From positions 20,540,450 through 20,604,449 of the forward strand of contig NC_134029.1 of the NCBI RefSeq assembly GCF_964204645.1: a stretch of 64,000 nucleotides of DNA. Direction: 5' to 3'. Numbering within the stretch: the first letter of the stretch is position 1; every line of letters begins with the position of its first letter. Source of the DNA: Tubulanus polymorphus (lineage: Eukaryota; Nemertea; Palaeonemertea; Tubulaniformes; Tubulanidae). The translations under genes were made by a program, and so were the position numbers. Of this stretch, positions 39,001 to 52,226 are shown one piece after another. The notes beneath the pieces are model-generated. The model searched no databases. It was given only the letters and a program-made list of their open reading frames with translations, and was not told the origin of the DNA.

Positions 39001-39041
39001 TGTTTGAGATTTTAGATTTTATACAAGTATTCTTTGTTGTT

Positions 39042-39047
39042 AATAAA
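39042..39047 (+). terminator. Polyadenylation signal of DHRSX
   Basis: AATAAA 42 bp after the stop codon. Confidence 0.6.
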
Positions 39048-40396
39048 ATATATATTAAATTCATCTTTATGCATAGGTCCTTGTTTTTTGTGTGGAAATT
39101 AACAAATCATCACGATAGGCTTCATTTATTAATTACCGGGTATGTAAATTTCTTCAGATTTCAACCACAACCTCAACAAATTTTACGGGCTTCTTTTTCC
39201 AAGGACAATGTAAACAATTGATCGAACTCCTAAATCATGGAATCTATTCAAACAGGATTCGTTTCTTATAGCTCAAATGCAGCCCGATTTGGAAGATGTG
39301 TAAATGTGTGGTTTATAAAGCATATTAATTGGCAGAAAATGTTTCTTTTCAAATCATTAGAATTAACATTTTTGTGGTTTTTTATTTTCTGTGAAAATCG
39401 CGTCAAAATACCCACATTGTAGTTTGCATTCTTCTACAATGATATAGACTGCATTTAATCTTTAAGGTAACCTGTATGTAGGTTGAATGAATTGAATGAA
39501 TAACACATCGTGAAAATTGTTGTGAATAAATTATGTGTATTTTCAATTGTAACGTCATGATTCTTATACAAAATATATAACAAGTGTTTAGGGTATTCTA
39601 AAACAACTGGGACGAACCTATAGTTAAACTGACTGTAATTATAAATATCTCTTGAGCAGAAAAACTATTAAGGCAGCACAGGATAAGTTTTATAATCTAA
39701 CCTAATCATGGTTTGTAGCAGTAACGCTTGTTAAGTCAGCACTTTTGGTGCGGAAAAAGTATCACTTTTCTCAGTGAATTGTGCCCGTGATAGACATAGG
39801 AACTGCTCTCATGATTTGTCAAACCAAAACAATAACCTCTGGACAAATCACCTATGTCATTCATTCACTAGGACATGTGTTAATTGCCCGGCCGAGCTGA
39901 ACAAATTTTTTCCCAAAAAGTAGCACTAAGTTTACTCGCTACAAACTATGCTAATTTGGCACCCTACATAGGTGCAGAAATACTGTGAAAAACAATAGCT
40001 GTTTTACACAGTTCAGATCATTAGTGATATTCAGCAGTAAATACATAGTATTCAAAACTGCTATAGACCAGTCAGTCTCGCAGTCTGCCAAATTAAGAAG
40101 TCAAAGTTTATAGGTGACACCTAAAATGTGTTAAAATGTGCCATACATGATGCCAGATTTTTTTCTAATAATTTAGAATGTGACCAAAAAGTCGAGATAT
40201 AGAACGTTACAAAAATCTATCTGCCAAGAAATGTCTTTTATAAACGCTTCGAAGATCTTTAAAATGACCTTTTCTCGCACATGGCACATAGTCTGCCAAA
40301 CCGGAGCTTTGAGTCGTATTATGACATAGATACGTGAAATGACGATCATATTTGACTAAGGAGCTTAAAAACTTTTTCACGATCAACTGCTGATAA
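39048..40396. other. Intergenic region, DHRSX to CFAP97 3' ends
   Basis: AT-rich sequence between convergent genes, presumably including the 3' UTR of CFAP97. Short frames of 60-90 codons have no domain or splice support. Confidence 0.5.
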
Positions 40397-42742
40397 TCAC
40401 CACCTATCGCTCCAAACCGGACGCCGATCGACCCGCGGTTTCGCGCTGACGGGCCTCCGACTCCGGGCGCTGCTCACGTTACTGTTAATGCTACAAACGC
40501 TGCGAGTTCTATTTTTGTCCGATAATAAAAGCGTATTTTCTCTATCCGTATCCGTTCCGTCTTGTTGATATATCGGAAATGGCAGACCGTACGTCATGCG
40601 ATCGTGATAGTCTCGCAACATTCTCTCGCGCGATATCTCTTTCGTCGGTTTAACCTTTTGCAATCGATTCAAAAATTTCTGTAAGACAAAAACGTGAAAC
40701 TCTTTTAAGGCTGTGCAAAGAATCGTTCCTAAGACCTTTAAAAAGAGGGATAGCGTGTACTTTAGGTCAATGTGAAATTTAACACATTCGCTTGTAATTC
40801 TGACAGCAGGGGTCAGTTCCGTAGTAGAGAGCAAAGGTTGACAATGTAACAGCTTCAGTGCCAACTGGCAAATGGGGGGGGGGGGGGTGGCACTGTAAGC
40901 AACAAAAAAAGGAAATCCGTACAGCAAACTCAGCCTTATTAGGTGGTGTTTGGAATTTCAATTATTCACACCGAACTGAGAATCTGGGAAAAAGAGGCTT
41001 TTTCCAAATCAATCTTATTCTTAATTCTTTCCCCAATTCAGATTTTTCACAAATAAATCTTCAGTATATTTGGAGTTGGCCGGTACCCAGTTAGGCTGTC
41101 GACTGTAATATCAAAGTAGGCCTATGTGAAACTTACCAGATTTTCCTCTTCAATTTTTTTCTGTTCTCGCTGTCTGTTAATGGCCGAATGACTGAGTCGT
41201 TTAAACGACGGATTTTTAGCCGACGACGCGCGCGGTTTTTTCGGCGTCAGTCGATGTAACAAGCGTTCGTTTTCGCGTTCGATTTCCAATTCGCGGCCGC
41301 GACTGAACGAGTAATTCGATTTTTTACGCTGTTTTTCGGGAATAAACAAAACGCGTCGATTCGGATTTTGAACGCGTTCCTTATCCAATTCCAAAACGGC
41401 TTCCATCAAAACTTGCAAGTCCATTTTTTCTTTTTCGATCTCTTCGACGTTTTTACCGTTCGGCAGTTTTTTCTGGTACTGCACGAAATCTTTATGCGTC
41501 ACCGGACTTTTCGGCGGTTTTTTATCGAGGCTATTTTTTCGCTCGCGCGTACCGTTTTTTTTAGCCGCGCGATCCGGCGAAGTCGTCGGACTTCGATTCG
41601 GCGAGGCGAGCGGGGAAACGTCCGTCATGTCGCTATCGTCAGAAAGTTCCGAGCCCGAATGATCGGAAGCCGAACTGGAACCCGAATAATCGTAGTCGTC
41701 CTTCGTAGATTTTTCCTCGTCGATTTCCTCGTTCGAAACGGTCGGGATTTGTACGATCGGCTCGTCGGAGCCGCTACGAGAAGATTTCTTACTCGGAGCG
41801 CTGTGCTCCGGAGAAGAGTCCGATTGAGATTTTACAGCGGATGGAGACGAATCTCTCGAACGAGATCGCGACCGAGATGAAGCGGACGACGATCGACTCG
41901 ACGATGATCGGGAGTCGCCGCCGCTGCTGCTGCTCGACGATCGCGAAGAGGATCGAGATGAATTCGAAGATCTGGACCGTTTTTGCCGTTTACCGCCATC
42001 GTCATCACCCGATAATTCATCGGTCTCGGAATCTAAAATAAAACAACAATTTCAATAATGACATCGCCGACGAGGTGTAAAACGTTGAAACTACTGATTA
42101 CTGATGTAATTAATGAATTTCCAAAGCATCAAATTTCTAGGATTCTAGGCTAGCCTGAAAACCAAACGATGCACAGGTTCCCCTACCGTCCCTGTTTGGG
42201 AAAAACTAGTTGCTACCTTCATCATCAGACATTGTCATGGATGAAATGAAGGCCTGGCCCTGAATCATTATGCAATTGGGCTATCAGCAATTTAGATAGT
42301 CAGTAACCTGTCTGTGGTTTAGTTTCACGATTGGATATTTTCACAAACCACATCTTGGTATAAGCCCATCCGATTATAAAAAGCTTACCACCAACGATTA
42401 GGTAACTAACTACAATTTAGAAGGTGTTGTTCAAACGCCTTGTTCAAATTGCGAAAAATGTTTACCTATTCTATTATTCATCGACCCTTTATCATCTTTG
42501 TCAGTATTTCCAATAATTTTTGATTGCTGTTCTGATTTCACTGAATCTGTCATAACTGTTTCAGTTTTATCGTCGTTATCTTCTGGATTTGATTTTTCAG
42601 CAGCAGCATCATCAGAATGTTCTTGCAAAATATCAGATGTATCATCGATTTTTTTGGCAGTTACAACTTTCGACGTCCTGGGTGACTCGAAAAAATCATG
42701 GTCGACACTACCCCGTAACGCTGGGTCGATTTCTGAAGACAT
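40397..42742 (-). CDS. CFAP97: CFAP97 (hemingway) ciliary protein
   Basis: Three exons on the minus strand (42466-42742, 41137-42032, 40397-40678) give 484 residues; human CFAP97 is slightly longer. The N-terminus has the family's VDHDFFESP motif. The middle is a long Ser/Arg/Asp-rich stretch ending in TDVSPLASP, also seen in the human protein. The C-terminal half holds the conserved NYSFSRGRELEIERENERLL and the HSAINRQREQKKIEEENL helix, which continues across the last intron into NRLQKVKPT and MLRDYHDRMTYG. The family is needed for motile cilia and sperm flagella (Drosophila hemingway). A 13-G run lies in the last intron near 40874. The gene is head to head with the HMG-like gene, about 1.15 kb apart. 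Confidence 0.92.
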
Positions 42743-43194
42743 TTCGTCTATTTACGCGTCGCTTTTGGAAAGTATTTACTGGGAAAAGGTCGAAATATCT
42801 CCCTTGACAACCGGAAATATGGAGTAAATAACAGCCTACGATTCAATCGCATCGGTCTCCGGTAGAAAATGATTTTATTTTGACTAACTACGAGCTTCAT
42901 ACTCGGCTGGTTTTCGTGCATTGCTTCTAACCTTATACTTACAGCGCCATCTATCGAGGATTTGGCATGCGGCAAATTTGAAGACGACTTGCACAGGGCC
43001 TTAAGACAGGTAAATTAGGACATTTCGGTATGACTGCAGTTTAGGTGTCCCTAATGGTTATGTACCTAACCTTACCATAACACTATTCTTTAGTAACACT
43101 AGCGCCACCCAGTGGATAGGTGACCCAAACTGCAGTTAGACCCCATAGTTGGATATTTCCAATTTTTAGTTGAAGCAAAAAGTTACATTTTAAC
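42743..43194. other. CFAP97 upstream region
   Basis: Probable promoter side of CFAP97. No TATA box or other gene is evident. The rest of the gap to the HMG-like gene is occupied by a MITE. Confidence 0.4.
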
Positions 43195-43615
43195 AGGCGC
43201 TTTTACGAAATTGAATCTGATTCGGGTACCCTGATTCGATTTAGCTAAATCCGATTCGATGTCGGAAAACAAAAGGTTTAGTAAATCGAATCGTGTTTCG
43301 TAAATGAGTCAAATCAATTTATCAATTTAAAGGTCGCGATTCGAAAGAAAATGGGCGTCAATGGTGACCGAATTATTGATGAATGATGGTCTGCAATAGA
43401 TGTCTTTAGCCCGCGGTCGAAGAGGACGCCATGTTGGATTTCACTGACTAAATTGCCACTAACTTGCTCGCCGAGCAAGTTAGTCGATTTAATAAATCAA
43501 TTTACTAAACCGCGTCCATAAACGAGTTGATTTACCAAATCGGATTCACTAAACCACGTGCTGTAAACGTGAAACTTAAATCGATTTACAAAGATTCAGT
43601 TTCGTAAAAGCGCCT
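43195..43615. mobile_element. MITE with palindromic centre (family 1, copy 2)
   Basis: Inverted termini AGGCGCTTTTACGAAATTGA and its near complement ending CGTAAAAGCGCCT, with one mismatch in about 24. The internal perfect palindrome AACTTGCTCGCCGAGCAAGTT and the CGCCATGTTGGA box match the element at 30195-30541. A 3-bp AAC flanks both ends and may be a target duplication. Non-coding. Confidence 0.8.
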
Positions 43616-43893
43616 AACGTTACATACCAAATTTTTTTGATCATGTTTATTACTGAAATTAAACATTTTACACTATTAGTCACAAACCTTCCTAGTTATG
43701 AGTTAGGATAGTTATGTACTGGGTTACTTACGGCTAAGTAATTAGCGTCAAGTGGTAACAAGCGTCAACGAGTTCGGATTCGCTAATCACAAATCCTTGA
43801 GTCGTCCTTCTTAAGGACCCGACTGAATTTTAGACGATTCAACTTATTTTTTTCAGTAAATGATAGTAGCAGCGATATATTGCGTAATCCATT
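43616..43893. other. Upstream region of the HMG-box-like gene
   Basis: Short AT-rich stretch expected to hold the promoter and 5' UTR; no clear element is recognised. Confidence 0.3.
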
Positions 43894-46800
43894 ATGACTA
43901 CGATCTCTAAACGTAAGCGACAACCCAAAATGGGTACGAGGACCCCTGATCCTGCCGGAAGAAGAAAGAATTTTTTCCAGGTGTTCTGTAACCAAGAATA
44001 TTCGCATATCGCCGCCCGTTATCCGTTTCTAACGCCTTCTCAAATTCGAAAAAAATTGGCTACTCAATGGTCAAACGATAAGAAAAATAAAATTGGGTAA
44101 GTGAAGGAATTGAAAATCCCGGGTTGACCCTTTACAATACGCCTAAATGGGTATAGGTTCAATTATTTTTTAATTATAATCCCTATCAAAAGATGGCAGC
44201 ACCTGTCAAACACTTAAGTATATTTGTAACTAAGGTACACCGCACTGCAGTGTAGAGACGCACTTTAGATGTATGCAAAGCACTTAAAAAAATCCACGAC
44301 TTTAGGATAAGAATTTTGGTTAGCACTGAAATCATTGAATCGGAAAGTTGTTTGATAAACTTATAGGTTCTATTGATACATTTCAGTCTGTTCTCTCCGG
44401 GAACAAAAAATGACGATAAGAAAATGAAAGACTCTCCGCTGTGGCAGGCGAAACAAAAAATCAAGAAGTTTAACCAAGGATCAGTATTCGATTTCGCTGG
44501 TTCGCCAAAAAAACTGGACCATTCCGCAGTCATTCCGTCGTTTGATTTGGACAACAATGAGTTACCGCTGGATTCAAGTTCGATGAAAGTCAACAAAAAT
44601 TCGTTAAATACTTATAAAGATATCAAAAAGAAAACCCGGAAACGAAATGTCGAGAATAGCGGAGTCAAAATCAAGGCGAAACTGATGTCGAGAAAAAGTA
44701 AGATAAAAAAATACAGCGACGATACAGTTTATGACTACAGTATTGAGGATTCGCCAGAAATAGCGTCCTCATCAGCAGCGAGAATTTACCAGAAAACATA
44801 CACCAAACAACCTCGAAAACCCTGCATTCAAAACAACACCTATGCAACGAAAAATGTCAAAAGTATTCTCTCCAGGTAAACATTTCAAGTTTGATTTCCG
44901 GTATTTTCAATCGATCTCCTCTCATTCAGTTAATAGGATTAAAACATTCATTTACAAATTTTGAAAGGCAAATTAAGCAAGATTAATTTACGGGTAACAG
45001 AATTTCAGAGGACACAACATTTTGGAATCTCTCTAGAGGCCATTGTCGTGAGAGAGTCTGAAAAGTCATGTCTGATTTTCGAAATATGTTATAAATATAG
45101 CTTTTAACCTTTCAAGATTTATGTGTGTTTGTCGGTTATGAGTGTACAGGCAATTCCTGCATTGATTGTATTTGTTTGTGGTTTATTTAGGGATAGACGC
45201 AGCACGGGTCGGGTTAAATTCGGTGATAAAGACGTGACGTCTACGTTCACCTACACGCCTCAACCATCTCAGAACACGCTGTCATCGATATCATCGGATC
45301 GTACAGGTTCGTGAATCGACTTATTATCTTTCACCATTTGTCTCACGAATAAATATGATCTCCACGAGTGATTGTTTAGAGGGGTTGCAATGCCTTTCAC
45401 TTTTTAAAAGTACGGAGGGGAGGATGTAAATTTTACCGTAAACCAGCGGCCCTTATGAAATGTCTGTTGCCCCTCAATATATTAAACTGATATAAATTCT
45501 CTCAATTGCGTCGTAAACTTATGAGTAAATAAGAAATAATGGATTACAACAAAATAAAGCAAAATTTTCTATATATTTTTTGTGACACCAAAAGCTGTAA
45601 CAGCCACAAACAGCAATCACTGAATGATGAATACAGGCATACAGCCCCTCTAAAGGCTGCTGGATTTTTAGATAGTGGTCAAACTGCTTCTATTCCTTTG
45701 TCTGCAATGCATTACACAAACTAATTCTTACTAACTCACATAAGTTATATTGCTCAAGTGTATTCTATTCGGTCACACACATTCTTACTCCTGACCGGTA
45801 AATATTCTTACCATTTTCATTTAGCGAGTGCCGAATTAGAGAAAGGAGAATGGTGGAAAAGACGCCCAACCGATGTTCCTGCGAAGGCCGAAAGTTTCGA
45901 CGGTTACAGCGTGTATAAAGGATGTATCGAGCCGTGCACGTCACGATTGCAACAGCAGGACGATGAAAACGACGAGTGTTATTTCACGGATGAAGATAGT
46001 GTCGAGGAAATCGACCAGGGGGAGCCATCATCAACTGCGCGTCAGGCGGAGCAGACAGATTCGAGTACGAAGAAAAAAGATGTTGCCGTATGTAAAGCTG
46101 AGAGTTGCAGTTACGGAAGTAAAATAATCTTATCCGGCGGTTTACATATCGAAGTGGACGCCGATGAAACGACTCGATCTGTCGATAACGCTTTTTTGTC
46201 GCCGAGTCCGAAGAATTTATCGTCGTCGTCGACGACGGAGGAGGAAGAATTCGACGACGGAGAAATTTCGTTCAAATTGTCTCAAGAATCGATGTCGTTG
46301 TTCGACGATGATTTCATCAACGGTTCCGCCGCGTCAGAGAGCAGCAATCGCGATTCACCTCGCGGCGGCGACGACGTGCGGCGCAGTAGCCGGCCGAAGA
46401 AGGCTAATACGTTGTATACGAATCCGGATTTTATTACCGCCGATTATCGAGCGAAGCGTTCGCCTTTTGCTTCGGGAAAACCGTCCGTTAAACGCGCCGC
46501 GCAGATCGATCGAAAACCGACTGCGAATAAAATACCGTCGGTAAATCAATCGGATCGTCCGAATCAAGAGCTAAGCGGTCAAGATCTTTTCTCAGCGCGA
46601 AAGATCATCAGAGATGATGAAAGGTTTGGGGCGAATGGCGATCAATCGCGTTGCACAAAGTCGGACGAGAACAAACCGTCGTTCGCTGGTGAAAGAAAGA
46701 CAAAGAAATTGAAAATATTTCAAATTGAGAAATCGAACGGCGAAGCCGAACTGAAAACGAATGCAGTTGATCGGATGTTTGAAGATGAAGGCGGTACCAT

Positions 46801-47594
46801 TCCAGGTTCGCTCCACGGAGTTACGGATGCGACCGTAGAGAACGTTGAAGATTTGACGAAAGCAACAGAAGCGACGGCGCCGAAGACGATGTTGACAATA
46901 GTTGCTGAAGTTCATAGCAGCAACGAGAATCACTCAACGAGTAGGATAACACAAAAGGTATTGTTTATAGATTATTGAGTTGATAATACTCTCAGAAAAA
47001 AGTTTCTATATGTAGTATACATAATATATTAACCTGTGCCTAGATCCCATATGGAATTAATTGGTATTTTATTCAATACAGTGTACAGACAAAAGTTTAA
47101 CATGAAACATCCTTTGAGAAAATTGCCTAAATTCTTCCTATTTGAATTCTTATCGTTTTAGCCCATAATGCGTAGCAGTTCTAGTAACGAGAATTCACCG
47201 CAACTTTCCGAAAATGAGTTCAAGTGGAGTAATGTTGCGACAACAGCGACTGACGAGGTATATTGACTTCGTTGAAAAATAACTTATCGACGTAAAATTG
47301 TTATCGGTTTGAAAACTACCTGTGTTATGTAATCCAAGCTAAAATATTGTTATTGTCTCATTAGATTCAGTACTTAACTGATGGAGCTCTGTGTGACATG
47401 TTTCAAGTACCAGCTACCAGAAAATCTGCGAGGTAAATTGCTGGTTTGAACAAGATAAGCACATTGTATTGAGCTTTGAATTTACTCTTATCTCTTCCTA
47501 CTTATTGTATTTATATAGATTGGTGTCCAGTGGACGAATATCAAATAGGGATGCATACAGTCATTGGTTGACTGGAGACGACTTCTTCCTGTAG
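43894..47594 (+). CDS. Unrecognised nuclear protein with HMG-box-like N-terminus
   Basis: Seven phase-consistent exons (43894-44096, 44387-44875, 45191-45306, 45825-46957, 47162-47257, 47365-47432, 47519-47594) encode 726 residues. Residues about 24-66 (RKNFFQVFCNQEYSHIAARY, then PFLTPSQIRKKLATQWS) resemble the first two helices of an HMG box. The rest is low-complexity: Lys/Arg clusters, acidic serine stretches (SSSSTTEEEEFDDGEISF), an SSRPKKAN basic patch, and a conserved-looking C-terminus SHWLTGDDFFL. This composition suggests a nuclear, possibly chromatin-linked protein regulated by phosphorylation. I cannot name an orthologue. The gene structure is much more certain than the function. 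The large fourth exon is CpG-rich compared with its introns. Confidence 0.75.
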
Positions 47595-49446
47595 ACTTTG
47601 TTTACCGAGTTATACCGAAAAAAGCAGCCCTGCATTTTTAACCCTAAGCCGGGCAATAGTTTGATTTGTTGGTTACATTTTAATTGATACGATGTACTTA
47701 TCATTGCAAAATATTAAATTTTATCCAGCCAATGCCTGAGCGAATGCTTGATACGGCATTAACACTGCATTTATCGTAATTGTAACAAAGGAAAGAAACC
47801 TTTAGTGGAAGGTAAAATCTGAAACTTTTCCTTGAGTTATAGTTTATTAGCCTACTTGGGACTTTAGTCCCAGCAAGCTATTGCGTTCACTTTTGTCCGC
47901 CCATAGACGGGATCCAGTTATTTTGGAAAGTTTTAAAGACACTTCAATAATTGGTACCTAGGCATATTTTGTTAGTTGTTGTTTTATAGTTATCACAATC
48001 AATTGCAAAATTGTAGTTTATGACATATTCTATGATTCTATGGTTTTTGTATAGGGTCACCAGGGGGCGTAAGATATTGAAGTTGTTTGTTGAGCATTTG
48101 AAACCACTTCCCAAGTGGGCAAGTGGTGTCCCTGGACCCCTAGTTATTTGGAGGAGGGTGCGTTACTTGTAATTTGCAAAACTAAGTATTCCATACATAC
48201 CGTACATGTATTAGTAGTAAACGAAGTAAATTTCTCCAAAACTCGCTAGCTTCGCTTGATAAACTTACCAAAAAATAAGTGTAAGATTTGTAAGAAGAAT
48301 CGACTGGCACCGAGCATGGGGAACTTACTGAAATGTTGACATTCATATCCGTTATCGAAAGATGGTTTATGTAATCCGTAATTCATTCAAAAATTCCAAA
48401 TGAATTGTTTTAATATTTGATCGTAGTGAATATCGATTTATGATGTTGTATTTTTCTAATTATTTTTAACGCTTCTTGTTAATCCATTAAATAGGTTTTA
48501 TATCACGTAGTTACAATATAATAATTGTATTCAACAGATATTTCACGTGGCTTTTGTTTATTTCTATCGCATTGATTTTCTCGGAAGAGGATTCAAAAAT
48601 CCGCCATAATTCCATTTTTAGAATGCAGTTGCTTAAAAGGTGGTTGAAAACCAGCAGCTAGTTGACATAGTTATAATTGAAATTGCATTGTAACCATGGT
48701 ATTTTGTCCACAACCTTGGAGTCACCAAATAATTACACCAAGCTGTAAACAACTTTCGAGCAACTGGCCCAAGATAAATACCACGGAATCAGTTCGTTTG
48801 AAACCAGATCCCACTAACCACTGACTAGTCGTATACACTGGAACCTCGTTATCGGTTATTACAAATCTAGAATTTTGTTTCAAATACGACAATTTAATCA
48901 TACTGGATATGATAACAAACAGATTTCCCAATTCCCTGGAGGTCATAACTGGTGGTAGCTCTGTACAATACTAATCCCTGTCAATTGTAGATAAATAAAT
49001 CTAATTATGGGACTTTTACATTTGAACAATGACTTGAATAACTCGCCCCAGCTTATAACCTACATATTCAAAACTATGAAGTAACCCATGGGGTTCCCAG
49101 AACTGGTCGAGCCCAATCCACGTCACCTGCCTAAGTATAAGAAAGACAACATATGGAATTGACATAATGTTATATAATTTTATTTACATCAAAATACGTG
49201 TATCACATGTCCATGTACGGAACTAACTTGCACACGCTAACATTTCCACTGTTAGTTTATCTCCTCTCGAAAGACCCTTACGTTAAATGATTCACGCTTT
49301 ATAGACTACGGACATGTATCCCCCCTATTCTCTTAGGAAGCGTTCACTGGAGGAACCATTTCAATACACGAATGCATAATCCAGCAGAGTCACAAGGTAT
49401 CTTAATTAGACATGAATCGACCTCGTTCGTTATCGTTTGATATCGA
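47595..49446. other. Intergenic region between two convergent genes
   Basis: Contains an inverted-repeat motif (TTGGGACTTTAGTCCCAGCAAG near 47857) in what looks like a dispersed repeat of about 300 bp, plus a MITE listed separately. No gene supported; the 3' UTRs of the HMG-like gene and ZMAT2 lie at the two ends. Confidence 0.4.
48626..48766. mobile_element. MITE, CAGTTGCTyrAAAG family, copy 1
   Basis: CAGTTGCTTAAAAGGTGGTT at the left; at the right AACTTTCGAGCAACTG, the approximate reverse complement. Length 141 bp, matching a second copy in a ZMAT2 intron. Confidence 0.65.
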
Positions 49447-51523
49447 TCATTTTTTAGAAGTACCAAATCCTGAAAATCCCATCAACGAAGCCATATCCGG
49501 ATCGTCCACGTCATCTAACGAATCATCTGCTTTTCGCTTTCTTTCCTTTCGTTTTTCTTTTCTGTACGACTTCTGTTTTTCCTCCTAAAAGTGATAAGCG
49601 ATATTGGATGATGGAATTTACATGAAGACCCAGACATATACAGCATAGCCTCTTTAAATCAACCTTCGATTGATATAACCAACCTAAGATTTCACCCCCA
49701 AAAAAAAGGAAAATTTTCATAAGTTCACACTGAATATAAGTTAACAAACTATTTTCTAATGAAATAATTTTCTGGTCTCCTGAAGTTCGTTGTTACGAGG
49801 TTCCGCTGCATATATACGAATAGATTTTTCGGGATTAATTTTAATTACCTCCTCTCGAAGTTCCTTCATTCTTTCGGTGAAATCGTAATCTTTTTTCTTT
49901 TCTTCCTTTTTCTTTTTGTTCATTTCGAATCGACGTTTTACTTGATCGAGCGTCGACCGTTCGACTTTCATCGACATACCGAGATTTCTTTGATCTGAAA
50001 AAGAAGTCGCATTTTTTTCGATAACGCACCCTTGATATTGGAATTTACCTTTAGACAGTCTATGAGGTATTTTATAAAAACCCACAATAGTGATGAAACA
50101 ATGACAAACTGTAAATTCATCTTGTTTTCCAGATGTTTCCGGGAAGAATTCTTCCAATCTTCGCGGTTGATTCAAAGTCTTTCAAATGAACTCTGAATTT
50201 TGAAAATCAATAATGTTCATTTTGAAAATGAATAATCATCAATTATTGACAAGAATAAACTGAAGTTTTTTGATTTTTATTCCTAACTTCAGAAAATCAG
50301 AATTTATAGCCATTGTTTTAGCAACACTATTGTGGGTTTTCAAATACTATGCATCTTTGATACCATAACGGAAATTTGGTGTTCCGGGAAGAAACCTTAC
50401 GTTTTTTTCCATTAATGTGATCCAAGAAATTAATGGAATCTTTAACCACACAGTCGCATACATTGCAGTAGTATCTGAAATTTTATGAGAAATATTTCTG
50501 TAGAAATTAATGATCAGAAAACAGACTTGAATCCAAAAATCTGGGACGAGCTGCTCAAAAGTTGGTTTAAGTTATCGGGGGTAACCAGTGGTAAGTTGAC
50601 ATGGTGAAAATGAAAACTTCATTAACACCATAGTAATCATCTGCTGAATTATTGTAACCAACTTTTGAGCAACTGAGCCCTGGCCATAGATACACAACTA
50701 CATAACAATATGGAGTCTTGAACCTACAATTCAAAACATTGATGAGTTAGAATTTATAAAAAGCCCAGAATTTTCAGTTTTACACTAAAAACCATTTTCA
50801 AGGAAATCAAAAACAAATGTTTGATTTTGAGAAGCTAGTTATCAATTTCTAGCGCTCTTCATTTACATTGATAACTCCTTCGAAATGATCATTTTGCAAA
50901 AAACTCACCCTCCTTGTTCTGATGCAGGCGTAGTCTTCGTAATAACAGTAGACCTGTTGAGTTTAGATTCGAGATCGACCTAAAATTGTGAAAAACATTC
51001 CATGATATCGGATTTATATGTCGATTTATTGATCCACTTCGACCAAATTCCTACGATAAAATTTCACCTTATAATCTCGAGGTTTCAGTAGTTCACGTTT
51101 GACGGGTTCTGGATAGCTGTTTTTGCCTTCAAGCTTTTCAAATTCTTCTTCAATTTTCTTTTGGGCAATCCTCTCAAATTCCTCTGGATCCCATTTCCTC
51201 CTGTGGTCATCAATTTTCTGAAGTGAAAGGTGTAAAATAAATACTCCATTTATTTAGACTCAATTAATGCCTAGAGTGAGCAGATAAAGGAATATCTTGG
51301 TATTTTGTTGTTGTGAACAATTTAAACACAGACTATTCATTCAAGTTTTTAAAACTTCCAATAACTATCCTGACTTTGTGGAAAGGGTAAAGGACATCGA
51401 AATCATTGCAATTGATATGTAAACATAAGCCAAAACTAATGAGACGTTTCCTACTACGAAAATCATTCATTTAACAGTAAAAATGAGATTAAAACTGGAA
51501 AAACTTACTACTGAATAAGCCAT
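49447..51523 (-). CDS. ZMAT2: ZMAT2, spliceosomal zinc-finger protein
   Basis: Six minus-strand exons (51509-51523, 51068-51217, 50909-50979, 50401-50474, 49849-49994, 49447-49584) give 197 residues, against 199 in human ZMAT2. The matrin-type C2H2 finger is [19 protein letters not shown] with C82, C85, H98 and H104, followed by [22 protein letters not shown] almost unchanged. A Lys/Glu-rich helix follows, and the end is [18 protein letters not shown], as in the human C-terminus. ZMAT2 is the Snu23 orthologue and joins the spliceosomal B complex near the 5' splice site. The first coding exon holds only five codons, MAYSV. It is a housekeeping-type gene, head to head with FAM114A. Confidence 0.95.
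50543..50680. mobile_element. MITE, CAGTTGCTyrAAAG family, copy 2 (ZMAT2 intron)
   Basis: GAGCTGCTCAAAAGTTGGTT and AACCAACTTTTGAGCAACTG form inverted ends in a 138-bp element within the intron between the zinc-finger exon and the exon before it. No coding capacity. Confidence 0.72.
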
Positions 51524-52226
51524 ATTTAATTCAATTCAATTACAATTTTATTGCTGAATTTAAAACTTTCTAATTCTCATTATTTATAACATAAAAAACA
51601 ATATGATTACAGCCCTGTCAATTGAAGATTAACATGCTTTGTTTTTTTATTATTAAATATTCTATGTTTGAATCCCAATACGTAAATATCAGTGCAATAA
51701 AGTTTGACTTTATATTGACATGTTACTAATTGCAAATTGGCAGAGCCCGGTCACAGATTCAATTCAATCCAACAGTTATATTTAGTCTATTACGTGGCTT
51801 TTATTACTTGTCAAAAGAAGTAAGTATCGTCAAGTTTAGGACCGAAATTATGATTATCGATAATGATTAAATAATGCTGAAAAAATAAACCATCAATAAA
51901 TTAATGAAAGATTATCAGCTTTTGGTTTGGAAATCAATGAATAATTTTTTTTCCACAAAATTCATCCTTCCTTCCCTTTGCCCAGTCTTCAAACGTGTTG
52001 AAGACTTTTAACCTTTCTCATCATATCTGCTCTGAAAAAGATTGAATTAAAGAGAGTGAATTCAAGTAAAGATTTGTCGGACACTGTCAACAGCTAACCT
52101 TTTCTTGATTTATATTTAGATTTCTTCATTTGTTGCTACATGTTGATCATCTATCAAACTATTCAATATTGAATTTCATGAAAGGACTTCTATATTCTTC
52201 TTTAGGAAAGAGTTGACACACTCATA
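51524..52226. promoter_or_regulatory. Shared upstream region of ZMAT2 and FAM114A
   Basis: The 703 bp between the two divergent start codons. FAM114A appears to have a 5' UTR intron ending at TTCTTTAG (52205), so its promoter may lie further left. No TATA box is obvious. A bidirectional promoter is inferred from geometry only. Confidence 0.4.

Noticed and set aside
41368-41880. 170-codon plus-strand frame opposite CFAP97 exon 2
   Set aside because: Antisense shadow of a CpG- and Ser/Arg-rich coding exon.
48836-48860. ACACTGGAACCTCGTTATCG, resembling the end of a Tigger/pogo-type transposon
   Set aside because: No matching second terminus or coding remnant was found nearby.
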